A stretch of DNA of 20,533 nt from a virus: IMG/VR virus record IMGVR_UViG_3300038701_002140, positions 1 through 20,533 of that record; one strand, given 5' to 3'. Positions 12,949 through 20,471 of the stretch are shown piece by piece. The notes below the pieces were generated by a model. The model made no database searches, was not told the DNA's origin, and saw only the letters and a list, made by a program, of their open reading frames with translations. Each line of letters begins with the position of its first letter. The stretch's first letter is position 1. The translations under genes were made by a program, and so were the position numbers.

Positions 12949-13443
12949 ATGCGTATCACCAACCGACTCGCACTCAACCGCGAGATCTCCGTCACCACCC
13001 GCGAACGCGCCTACCGCGAAACGTGGGGCCGCCCCCGTTGGGCAGACGGCTCCCCCATCCGCACGGACCGCCCCGGCAACCCCATCCCGGCAGGCCCCCG
13101 CGTTCCCGCCCTGCCCCCGGTGGATGAAGCCCTCGCCCGCCTAGAGCGCGCCGCCGCCAACGCCACGCCGAATCGCACCGACGCACACGGCGGCCCGTCT
13201 GTCGATCAGATCATCGCCGCCCGCCGTCGGGGGGTTCGCACCATCGCCACCGGCAGCGCCTGGCGCGGTGGCGAGATCACCATCACCCCGACAGACCCCG
13301 ACCTCTACCGCCACCCCCGCCCCGGCACCCACGAGGCATCAGCGGGCGAAATCTTGCAGATGCCCAGCGCCATGCAACGCCTACACGACGCCATACCGGG
13401 CATCCAGCAACGCGCCTTTGATCGCGCCATGACCGGGAGCTAA
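12949..13443 (+). CDS. Unknown basic protein
   Basis: A 164-residue protein (starts MRITNRLALNREISVTTRER) rich in Arg and Pro, with a disordered-looking middle (RTDRPGNPIPAGPRVPALPP), a possible helix (DEALARLERAAANA) and a C-terminal helical part (LQMPSAMQRLHDAIPGIQQR). AGGAG lies seven bases before the ATG. The stop TAA at 13441-13443 is two bases before the next start, so the genes are tightly coupled. I recognise no family. Arg richness would suit nucleic-acid binding. Confidence 0.6.
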   Translation: MRITNRLALNREISVTTRERAYRETWGRPRWADGSPIRTDRPGNPIPAGPRVPALPPVDEALARLERAAANATPNRTDAHGGPSVDQIIAARRRGVRTIATGSAWRGGEITITPTDPDLYRHPRPGTHEASAGEILQMPSAMQRLHDAIPGIQQRAFDRAMTGS

Positions 13444-13445
13444 CC

Positions 13446-14042
13446 ATGACCGACCACCCAACCACCACCGACGAGCGCCTCCCCATCATCGAGGCCGACA
13501 GCACCGAACGCACCGCGCTTTCGCGCCAGCGCATCAGTGGTGAGATGACCCAACTTGTCACCCTCCACGAGGCCCTCTACGCCGCCCTCGAAGCGACCCA
13601 CCCGGAGGCCGCGCAGCAGATCGCCCAGGCCAACCGCCACGCGGTCAACATCGAAGCCTCTGCCCAGAGCCTCGCCCAGCAAGCGATCTACAACAACAGC
13701 ATCGCCCGTGATCTGCTCACTCTCGCCCAGCAATTCGCCCAGGAGCGCGACACCATCGTTGAGGCCATCCGCACAGGCGATACGTTAGAGGAAGCCGGGG
13801 GCGTCGGCGACCACATCTCCACGCTTATCCAAGATACGGAAGCCTGGGCATCCGAGGTCGAATTTGACGCCGCCTGGCGGATGCTCCAATACGCTGGGAT
13901 CGCCAGCCGGGGCGAGCTGATCGACTGGCTCTTCAACGGTGATGACCACGCCTACGACGCCGACCAATACGAGGCGATGGCAGAACAAACCAGCGACCTC
14001 ATGCAGTACTTCCTAGACAAAGCAGCCGCAGGAGGCGACTAA
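13446..14042 (+). CDS. Unknown acidic helical protein
   Basis: A 198-residue, strongly acidic, almost all-helical protein (for example LHEALYAALEATHPEAAQQI and IARDLLTLAQQFAQERDTIV). Two Trp-containing helices lie near the C-terminus (FDAAWRMLQYAGIASRGEL, IDWLFNGDDHAYDADQYEAM). There are no cysteines and no catalytic motif. GGGAG lies six bases before the ATG. Its charge would fit a DNA mimic or a partner of a basic protein such as its upstream neighbour, but this is only a possibility. Confidence 0.6.
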   Translation: MTDHPTTTDERLPIIEADSTERTALSRQRISGEMTQLVTLHEALYAALEATHPEAAQQIAQANRHAVNIEASAQSLAQQAIYNNSIARDLLTLAQQFAQERDTIVEAIRTGDTLEEAGGVGDHISTLIQDTEAWASEVEFDAAWRMLQYAGIASRGELIDWLFNGDDHAYDADQYEAMAEQTSDLMQYFLDKAAAGGD

Positions 14043-14047
14043 CCACC

Positions 14048-14731
14048 ATGCAAACCAACCTTTTCCCCGGCTTCATCATTCTGACTGACGTACTCAGCCA
14101 GGATATGAGCGAAATCTCAAGCCGCACCGCGCACTGGTTCGCTGTCCGCCCGGAGCACATCATCGCCATTGAGCCGACGAGCAACGAGGACCGCCTCACG
14201 ATCTACATTGCCCGCCACTCGAACAACGATACCCGCATCGTTCTACGCGATGAGCTACTTGCCAAGCTCAACCCGGCACAACCCACCCGTCAACTCATCA
14301 TCGCGCAGATCGAACGCACCAGCACCCGCAGCGGCTCGCGCATGTGGCGGATGAAAACCGCACGCGGCGAACAGGTCAACGTGTTCGGCCCGGACAGCAG
14401 CAACAGCAACTTTGAACTTCTCACGCCAGACTGGGCGGATTACCTGGAAAAAGCCGCCGATGCCTACCTTGCGCCTCACGCCGTTGTAACCGTCACTCAA
14501 GACGGCCAGTGGAACAAGCTCGTCAGCATTGACAGCCCCGCCCCGCCCCTCACCCCGCCGGACGACGAGCGCCCCATCCTGGACCGCATCTTGTCCGGCA
14601 TCGACAAAGCCCAGCAACCCGGCGAAACCGTCGCTCAACTACGGGACCGCCTAGGCAGCCTGGACACGGACGACGACGGACCGCCGCCGATCAACACCGA
14701 CGACCTGCCGGAACCGCCGCCAGCCACCTAG
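14048..14731 (+). CDS. Probable OB-fold protein, SSB-like candidate
   Basis: A 227-residue protein. Residues 82-163 follow an OB-fold plan: strand 1 QLIIAQIERT, strand 2 RMWRMKTA, strand 3 QVNVFG, helix DWADYLEKAADAYL, strand 4 HAVVTVTQDGQ and strand 5 WNKLVSID. The N-terminal 75 residues form another alpha/beta unit (AVRPEHIIAIEPTSNEDRLT). The tail is Pro-rich and acidic (DTDDDGPPPINTDDL onwards), as in single-strand-binding proteins, although the canonical SSB C-terminal DDDIPF motif is absent. Inference: binding of single-stranded DNA during phage replication. The start is 12 bases after GGAGG. No standard SSB gene is seen elsewhere in the window, which leaves the role open for it. Confidence 0.55.
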   Translation: MQTNLFPGFIILTDVLSQDMSEISSRTAHWFAVRPEHIIAIEPTSNEDRLTIYIARHSNNDTRIVLRDELLAKLNPAQPTRQLIIAQIERTSTRSGSRMWRMKTARGEQVNVFGPDSSNSNFELLTPDWADYLEKAADAYLAPHAVVTVTQDGQWNKLVSIDSPAPPLTPPDDERPILDRILSGIDKAQQPGETVAQLRDRLGSLDTDDDGPPPINTDDLPEPPPAT

Positions 14732-14770
14732 AAACCAACTTATCACCACCTATTAGGAGGAACCACCACC

Positions 14771-15403
14771 ATGACGAAGAAGATCGACATCCGTGACGGC
14801 GAGCGCATCATCCCCGGCACGACGCTCACCGTGCCGACCACCCCACCGTTCGGGGGCGGCAGTGTCCGGCAAATCTTGCTGGACAGCTACGGCACGGACC
14901 AGCGCGACGAGTTGGACATGCTCTCCGATGAGGACCTGGCACACGCCGTCATTGACCGTCTGAAAGCTGAGATTGACGCCCGCGACGAGGCCCGCGCCAA
15001 AGCCAAGACCCTCCACAACGCCATTGAAGAAACCCGCGAGCAGTTGTTTATCTGCCTGCCGGAGGCCCAGCACGACGAGTGGACGCGCTTCTTTGAGCCA
15101 CACCATCTGGCAGGAATGGCCGTCGCCACCCTGGACCACATCGCTGAGTCCAACGCCCAAGTCGTCGAGCAGGCACAAGCGGACGCAGCCAAAGCCCGCA
15201 AGTACATCGAAGCACGCGAGAAGGCGTGGGCCGCGTTCACGCAGCGCCTGAACCTCATCCTCGACATGATTAACCTCGAAGTCGAATCCGGCATGACCCA
15301 CGCCCAGCGCAACGGCGCAAATCAGTTGTGGCGCGGCCTGCTGGATATGGCGCTTCGCCAATGGAAGGTGCGCCAGCGAGGCGAGGACGACCTACTGTTC
15401 TAA
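14771..15403 (+). CDS. Unknown coiled-coil protein
   Basis: A 210-residue helical protein preceded by GGAGG ten bases before the ATG. It has an N-terminal extended part (RIIPGTTLTVPTTPPFGGG), then long charged helices (about 52-95, 120-165), one of them beginning LKAEIDARDEARAKAKTLHN, and a C-terminal helix ending in the acidic hydrophobic tail GEDDLLF. No known domain. The genes from 12645 to 15403 share codon use and strong ribosome sites and probably form one transcription unit. A hairpin after this gene may end or attenuate it. Confidence 0.62.
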   Translation: MTKKIDIRDGERIIPGTTLTVPTTPPFGGGSVRQILLDSYGTDQRDELDMLSDEDLAHAVIDRLKAEIDARDEARAKAKTLHNAIEETREQLFICLPEAQHDEWTRFFEPHHLAGMAVATLDHIAESNAQVVEQAQADAAKARKYIEAREKAWAAFTQRLNLILDMINLEVESGMTHAQRNGANQLWRGLLDMALRQWKVRQRGEDDLLF

Positions 15404-15411
15404 ACGCAAAA

Positions 15412-15441
15412 CGGGGCGGCCACCATTACGAGACCGCCCCG
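15412..15441. repeat. GC-rich inverted repeat before parA
   Basis: CGGGGCGG (15412-15419) pairs with CCGCCCCG (15434-15441) around a 14-base loop. No T-run follows, so it is not a typical intrinsic terminator. It lies in the 113-bp gap before parA and could be a partition (parS-like) site, an operator for ParA/ParB or a transcript-processing hairpin. The rest of the gap holds only the AAGGAG ribosome site of parA. Confidence 0.4.
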
Positions 15442-15516
15442 CCCGAACACCGGAGGGAGCCTCGCGGAGTTCACCACCATCATAAACCATACAGCTATTA
15501 AGGAGCATCACCCAAA

Positions 15517-16356
15517 ATGAAAACCATCACCATCATCAACAACAAAGGCGGCATCGGCAAGACCACCCTCGCCGTCCACATCGGCGGCGGCCTCGCCACT
15601 CTCGGCGCTCGTGTCGTCATCATCGACGCCGACCCCCAGGCCCACGCCGGGGCCAGTCTCGCCGCCCCCGCCGGGCGCAGTCTGTTTGACCTGCTCGTCA
15701 ACGACGCGCCCTGGTCGCAGACCATCACCCCCATCCCGCCCGCCTCATACGCCCCAGAGGGCCAGAATCGCGGCTCCCTGGGCGTCGTCACCAACGACCT
15801 CGAAGGCTACGGCATCCCGCAGGCCATCCGCCAGCAACACGGCGACTACATCAGCGGCGCGACCATCATTTCGGATAAGTTGGAAGAGTTGGAGCATAGC
15901 GGCGCGGTAGACGTGGTGATTTTCGACCTCTCCCCTACCCCGTCCGACTTTAACCAGTGGATTGTCACCAACTCCAACGCCGTCATCCTGCCCACGCTCT
16001 GTCAAATGCTCGACCTCAACGGCACCGACGCCAGCATGTCCGGCCTCCAACGCTACCAGCAGCACCGCGCCAAACATGGCGACCCGCTGGACATCATCGG
16101 TATCGTACCCAACATGGTCCGCGACGGCGTGAAAGAACACGAGTACGGCTTAGAGCGCCTGCGCGAGGACTACGGCGACATGGTATTGCGGCCCATCCGC
16201 AACAGTATCGCCGTCGCCGAGGCATCCGCCGAAGCCATGACCATGTTCGCTTACAACAACCGCCACAAGGTCGCGGGCCAACTGTGGCATCTCGTGGACA
16301 TCGTGAAGGCGTGGCTGATCGACACTGCCGCCCAGCAGCGCCGGGAGGGTCGTTAA
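15517..16356 (+). CDS. parA: ParA-type partition ATPase
   Basis: ParA ATPases move or position plasmids, chromosomes or large complexes with a ParB-like partner. The 279-residue protein has the deviant Walker A KGGIGKTT with the signature lysine (about residues 10-17), Walker A' VVIIDADPQ (about 33-41) and a Walker B-like VVIFDLSPT (about 132-140). There is no N-terminal helix-turn-helix, so it is of the small (type Ib or Soj-like) class, which does not autoregulate itself. AGGAG lies 11 bases before the ATG. The ParB-like gene starts two bases after its stop. The presence of this gene in a phage genome points to plasmid-like maintenance. An orphan ParA with another cargo is possible. Confidence 0.9.
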   Translation: MKTITIINNKGGIGKTTLAVHIGGGLATLGARVVIIDADPQAHAGASLAAPAGRSLFDLLVNDAPWSQTITPIPPASYAPEGQNRGSLGVVTNDLEGYGIPQAIRQQHGDYISGATIISDKLEELEHSGAVDVVIFDLSPTPSDFNQWIVTNSNAVILPTLCQMLDLNGTDASMSGLQRYQQHRAKHGDPLDIIGIVPNMVRDGVKEHEYGLERLREDYGDMVLRPIRNSIAVAEASAEAMTMFAYNNRHKVAGQLWHLVDIVKAWLIDTAAQQRREGR

Positions 16357-16358
16357 TC

Positions 16359-18590
16359 ATGGCCCGCAAAAGCAACGGCTACAGCGACAAGCGCCAGCGC
16401 CCCGCGTCAAGCCTCATGTACAGTGACGGCCCCATTGACGACAGTCCGGCCCCCGTCCAGACCAGCATCAAGTCCTACGCGACCCCCCTGGACGCGATCC
16501 ACCCGGACCTGGAGCAGCCCCGCAAGTTTGCCCCCGTCATCATCATGGCGGGGTGGGACGGCTCCCCGGCGGGTATCCCGGACCTGCTCAAGCGTGCCCG
16601 CGTGGAGGCCACCCAGCGCCTTGCCTACCCCCTGGACCCCGTGAAGCTCATCCGTCAGCCGGAGGCCAACGGCATCCGCATTGATGATGACGACGTGCGC
16701 CAGGACACCCTAGCGCGTGATCCCGTCGTCCGCTGGTATCTCGGCATTATCCGCCTCGCCGGGTCCATTGCAGACCCGGACGTTGGCCTGATTAACGCTA
16801 TCACCATCACCAAGCAGGAGGATGACCGCCTGCGTGTCATCACCGGACATCGTCGCCTCATGGCCTTCTGGTTGCTTCGCACGGTATTCGGTGAGGATTA
16901 CGCCGCGATTCCCGCCCAGACCATCCCCGTTCATAACGTCTGGCAACAGGCGGAGGAGAACAACAACCGCGACGACCACAACGACATTGAGGACGCCCGC
17001 ACGTTTGCCCTGCTGATGATGGACCTCTATCGCGCCCAGGGTGCGGAGTTTCTCCCCTACCACGAGATGTTGACCCCGGACGGCTCAGACCGCCCCTACT
17101 ACGCCCAGGTTGCCGACGGCAACAAATGGCGCGTCCCACGCGGCGAGGGCGAGCGCATTGCCCGTGCAATGGCCGCCGCGTCTACCGCACGCCTGCGCCA
17201 CTACCGCGCCCTGCTGCGGATTGACGACACCCTTTGGCGGCTGGCGGACGCCTACGATTGGGCAGAATACTTCATCCGTGACGCCGCCGCCCTCGATGAC
17301 GAGTGGTGGCAGCAGCATGAGGACCTGCCGCAGGCCCAGCTTGCCGCCCGTGTTGAGGCCGCCGTGAAGGACATGCGTGAGGCCGATACCGTTACGGCAG
17401 TAACGGTATCCGACGCGCCCCAGAGCGACCCCACCCCCGCCCCAGATGGGGATAACCCGCAATATACCCACACATTCCAGCGCGGCGATCGCGTCCGCAA
17501 CGAACGCGACGAACTCGGCACCATCACGCACCCCCTGGGCAACGACAAGCGCGTCGGCGTGATCTTCGACAGCATGATTCCCGCCCGTCGTCCCCCGGAG
17601 GAACTCACCCTCGCCCCGGACGAGCCGCCCCCACCAATGGGCTATCGCATGAAGATGAAAACCGGGCGCATCGACGACGGCGCAGAGCATCGCGGCATCA
17701 TGGTTGCCCAGAAACTTATCAACGCGGGCTTGTGGGACAACATCGGCGAACTATGGTTTAACGACGTGTACGCCATCCACGACACGATCATGGGCAGTGT
17801 CAGCGACCTTACGGTTAATGATCTCATCCTAAAGCGGGACGCAAGCGGCCTCACCGTCAGCCTACCCCAGCAACGCCCCACCGTTACCAAACTCGGCTGG
17901 ACCGTCGGTGATCGCTGCACCGTCGTCTCACACGGACAGGGCACGATCACCCGCGTCGTGGCCCATAACGCCGTCAGTGTCGAACTCGACAACGGCAACG
18001 TCCTCTCCCACGTCAACGAGGCGAACCTCCGCGACCCCGCCCCCACGCCGGATAAGGACGTTTCTAGCGCGTCCGGCAGCGCCACTGACATCCTGCGTAA
18101 TCGCGTCCGGGTCGGCACCGTCGTCACGCTAACCAACGGCAACCGCGTCAAGATCGTCAAGCGCCTGTTCAACGGCAGCACCTTCAAAGCCGTTTATGCG
18201 GACGGTAACGAGGTCCTGATTGCCGTCCAGGACATCGCCGCCATCGACCACGACCAGTCTTGGCCGGAGCCACCCGCCCAGGGCGACGACACCACTGAGA
18301 TGACCGACGACGAGTTTGAGGCTCAGTCTCAACCGGATGACGAACCCGCTGTCGCCCTCACGGTCGCAGACCGTGCCGTCGTTGTGCGCCTCCATGCCTT
18401 CGCCGTCGCCACCAAAAACCGTGACATGGCTCACACGTTACAGCAGTGGCTCATGGGGCGGGTGTCAGATCGCACCTATGGCGAGGACCTTGAGGCCTTC
18501 GCCGCGCTGCGCTTTGCCGTCATGGACGACCTGAAAAACCTCAACACACTCATCAACCTAGCGCACGGCCACCAGGACCCCGACGCATGA
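16359..18590 (+). CDS. Large ParB-like protein with three SH3-like modules
   Basis: The 743-residue protein starts at the ATG at 16359, ten bases after GGAGG; the frame is open further upstream only as a shadow of parA. ParB N-domain features are visible: HPDLEQPRKF (48-57, box I), RVITGHRRLMAF (159-170, box II) and AEENNNRDDHNDIEDA (198-213). The box I-box II spacing is far larger than usual, about 100 residues. A helical region follows. Then three segments look like small SH3/KOW-like barrels: about 372-417 (FQRGDRVRNERDELGTIT), 514-558 (WTVGDRCTVVSHGQGTIT) and 585-630 (VGTVVTLTNGNRVKIVKRL). The C-terminus is helical. No clear ParB helix-turn-helix is seen. With parA it probably forms a partition pair; other ParB-fold nuclease or CTPase functions are possible. 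Confidence 0.75.
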   Translation: MARKSNGYSDKRQRPASSLMYSDGPIDDSPAPVQTSIKSYATPLDAIHPDLEQPRKFAPVIIMAGWDGSPAGIPDLLKRARVEATQRLAYPLDPVKLIRQPEANGIRIDDDDVRQDTLARDPVVRWYLGIIRLAGSIADPDVGLINAITITKQEDDRLRVITGHRRLMAFWLLRTVFGEDYAAIPAQTIPVHNVWQQAEENNNRDDHNDIEDARTFALLMMDLYRAQGAEFLPYHEMLTPDGSDRPYYAQVADGNKWRVPRGEGERIARAMAAASTARLRHYRALLRIDDTLWRLADAYDWAEYFIRDAAALDDEWWQQHEDLPQAQLAARVEAAVKDMREADTVTAVTVSDAPQSDPTPAPDGDNPQYTHTFQRGDRVRNERDELGTITHPLGNDKRVGVIFDSMIPARRPPEELTLAPDEPPPPMGYRMKMKTGRIDDGAEHRGIMVAQKLINAGLWDNIGELWFNDVYAIHDTIMGSVSDLTVNDLILKRDASGLTVSLPQQRPTVTKLGWTVGDRCTVVSHGQGTITRVVAHNAVSVELDNGNVLSHVNEANLRDPAPTPDKDVSSASGSATDILRNRVRVGTVVTLTNGNRVKIVKRLFNGSTFKAVYADGNEVLIAVQDIAAIDHDQSWPEPPAQGDDTTEMTDDEFEAQSQPDDEPAVALTVADRAVVVRLHAFAVATKNRDMAHTLQQWLMGRVSDRTYGEDLEAFAALRFAVMDDLKNLNTLINLAHGHQDPDA

Positions 18591-18658
18591 GCGCCCAATC
18601 CTGGCCCCGTGTGCCCGTCCGTCTCAACGTCCACCGCCTGGAGGAGGTCCAACCCGCC

Positions 18659-18889
18659 ATGCCACACAACGACACCGACGCCCACCCGCTGCCCGTTGGC
18701 TGGCGCTCGATTGGTAGCCACACCGTCACCATCGCCCGGCTGGGCCGTCGCTACAACTACAAGCTGTACATCGCCGACGAGCGCGGGCGCTACACCCGCA
18801 CGCACACCAGTCGCTTTAACTACAAATCCGAAGAGGCCGCCATCAGCGCGGCCCGCACCAAATTGAACACCCTGACGAACACGGAGTAA
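18659..18889 (+). CDS. Unknown small basic protein
   Basis: The frame opens at an ATG at 18587 overlapping the ParB-like stop (ATGA), but the ATG at 18659 has GGAGGAGGT ten bases upstream and is preferred, giving 76 residues. The product (MPHNDTDAHPLPVGWRS) has predicted strands (HTVTIARLGRRYNYKLYIAD) followed by an Arg/Tyr-rich segment and a C-terminal helix (SEEAAISAARTKLNTL). A sheet followed by a helix is the outline of AP2-like or small DNA-binding domains, but this is a guess. The gene is four bases from the next start. Family unknown. Confidence 0.55.
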   Translation: MPHNDTDAHPLPVGWRSIGSHTVTIARLGRRYNYKLYIADERGRYTRTHTSRFNYKSEEAAISAARTKLNTLTNTE

Positions 18890-18893
18890 CCCG

Positions 18894-19955
18894 ATGGTAC
18901 TCAATCACCAACAGCCACACACCACCCCCGCACCGGGGGTGGACCGTCACATCACCAACCGCACGCACCAACCCGACCACGACGGCATCCAGCGCCTTGT
19001 GCGCTCGTCGGGGCGCAGTGGTTACGCCATTGGCTGGCTGTACACCTGTTTGCACCGTCACCTCACCGACGGCGGCAAGGACTGGCTCTCGCATAACGAA
19101 GTTGGCGACCTGGCAGGCGGGATGGGGGAAACCGCCGTGAAAAAACACACGAAGGCACTCGTTGACGCCGGGTTGATCCTGCGCGAACAGATCGGCAGCA
19201 CCGTTTACGCCTACCGCCTACCGCCACGCCAGCACATCACCGAGGTTACACGGTTCCCGCAATCCGACAGCCAGCAGGTGAAAAGTATCTTTCGCGTGGT
19301 GAAAACCGCCCCCCGACAGGCGCAAAGCGCCACCAATCTAGAAGAAGAAAAAGAAGATATTTCTATTGTTGAGGATAGGGGAAAGTCTGTTACAGAACCC
19401 ACCACCCCGGACAACGAACAAACCCGCATCGCCCGGCGCTATGTCCGTGATGAGGAGGTGATTGCCATTGCCGCAGAATTGCCACCGAAAACGGTGAAGT
19501 ACATTGCACAAAAGGCGGATGAGGCCAAAACATCACGCGGGGGGTACTTTGCCCAGGCTGTCCGTAACGCTCCAGTGGAGGCTCCCCGCACCAAACCCAA
19601 GCCCCCGGCCAAGAGCCGCATCCCGGTTCCAGGTCGCGACGATGTGGCAGGTGTTTCCATTTCGGAAAAGACTGTCCCACCCTCCGGCCCCGTCATCGCC
19701 CCGGAACCTACCGCGCCCCCGCCCCCGCCGGACACCGACGACGCCACCCGCACCGTGCGGACCTACCTCGCGCAAATGCTACGTAGCGAGGCGCACCTGC
19801 TGAACCGCGCAGCCATCACGCATGACGGCAACCATTGGACGGTCACCGGACCACGCGGCCTACAGCACCACCGGCGCGGCCTACGCGCCTATATCGCCCA
19901 CGCGCTCTGCGTGGACCCCGACGCGATCACCGTCGCGGTGGAGGTCGTAGCATGA
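18894..19955 (+). CDS. Winged-helix protein, putative replication initiator
   Basis: A 353-residue protein with a winged helix at about residues 45-110 (YAIGWLYTCLHRHLTDGGKD, LSHNEVGDLAGGMGETAVKK, HTKALVDAGLILREQIGS, then the wing STVYAYRLP). This is the layout of phage and plasmid replication initiators and replisome organisers. An acidic stretch (148-164) follows, then a helical middle (about 196-226, KTVKYIAQKADEAKTSRGGY), a Pro-rich linker and a C-terminal alpha/beta part (VRTYLAQMLRSEAHLLNRAA). No Walker or relaxase motif. The initiator role is inferred from fold, position in the early operon and a local A/T-rich tract within the gene. A transcriptional regulator is the alternative. The last bases overlap the next gene as ATGA. 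Confidence 0.55.
   Translation: MVLNHQQPHTTPAPGVDRHITNRTHQPDHDGIQRLVRSSGRSGYAIGWLYTCLHRHLTDGGKDWLSHNEVGDLAGGMGETAVKKHTKALVDAGLILREQIGSTVYAYRLPPRQHITEVTRFPQSDSQQVKSIFRVVKTAPRQAQSATNLEEEKEDISIVEDRGKSVTEPTTPDNEQTRIARRYVRDEEVIAIAAELPPKTVKYIAQKADEAKTSRGGYFAQAVRNAPVEAPRTKPKPPAKSRIPVPGRDDVAGVSISEKTVPPSGPVIAPEPTAPPPPPDTDDATRTVRTYLAQMLRSEAHLLNRAAITHDGNHWTVTGPRGLQHHRRGLRAYIAHALCVDPDAITVAVEVVA
19333..19395. other. A/T-rich tract inside the putative rep gene (candidate origin unwinding region)
   Basis: In a strongly GC-rich setting, the segment around 19335-19385 (AATCTAGAAGAAGAAAAAGA, then GATATTTCTATTG) is visibly A/T-rich. GTGAAAA occurs upstream three times (about 19136, 19277 and 19299), too irregular to call iterons. 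As in lambda, where the origin lies inside the O gene, it could be the site where initiation opens DNA. This is a weak candidate. Confidence 0.25.
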
Positions 19956-20233
19956 CTGTCACCCTCACCCCCGAATCGGCGTGTGTCCTGCGTCAACTAC
20001 TCGCCGCCCACCCGCGCCCGGTCCCGCACGGCAAGGTCAACAGCCGCGCCGTGCATCGGTTGGTGCGGACGGGTGCGCTCGTCCGGTATGCGCGTATCAG
20101 CTACGTGCAAAAAACGACGATCCGCCGTCTTGACCCGCACTACGAACTCACACCGCTGGGCGAAGCCGTAGCCCTGGCCCTGCCGGACGTGCTACCGCCG
20201 CACCCGTTCACCCTTGACCAACTGGCAAGCTAG
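19952..20233 (+). CDS. Small winged-helix-like protein
   Basis: A 93-residue basic protein starting at the ATG at 19952, which overlaps the previous stop (ATGA) and follows GGAGGT at six bases; the frame above it is a shadow. The sequence (MTVTLTPESACVLRQLLAAH, KVNSRAVHRLVRTGALVRYA, then YELTPLGEAVALALPD) has the helix-helix-wing outline with the closing LTPLGEAVA seen in MarR- and PadR-like winged helices. It is probably a small DNA-binding regulator or accessory replication protein. There are no cysteines. The specific role is unknown. Confidence 0.6.
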   Translation: MTVTLTPESACVLRQLLAAHPRPVPHGKVNSRAVHRLVRTGALVRYARISYVQKTTIRRLDPHYELTPLGEAVALALPDVLPPHPFTLDQLAS

Positions 20234-20246
20234 AAAGGTTTTTATC

Positions 20247-20471
20247 ATGACCAATACCACCCCCACCCCCATCACCAAACGCGCTGACGCCATCCGGCCC
20301 GGCGACCTGATCCGCTACGGGTCCCGCGTGTGGCGTGTGGACCGCGTGGACCCGCCCGCTCATTTTCGCTGGTACTTACACCTCGTCGTGACGGACACCG
20401 AAACCGGGCACGGCGAGAGTCTGTGCTACGGCGAGGCCGAGCACGTCACCCTCGCGGAGGTGCGCTCATGA
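20247..20471 (+). CDS. Small SH3-like protein
   Basis: A 74-residue protein with the ATG at 20247 eight bases after AGAAAGG. The core IRPGDLIRYGSRVWRVDRVD with the following YLHLVVTDTETGHGE and HVTLAEVRS strands has the look of a five-stranded SH3/KOW-like barrel. It resembles the modules in the ParB-like protein (GDRVR and GDLIR segments), so the two may share origin or partners. The end overlaps the next start codon (ATGA). Function unknown. Confidence 0.58.
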   Translation: MTNTTPTPITKRADAIRPGDLIRYGSRVWRVDRVDPPAHFRWYLHLVVTDTETGHGESLCYGEAEHVTLAEVRS

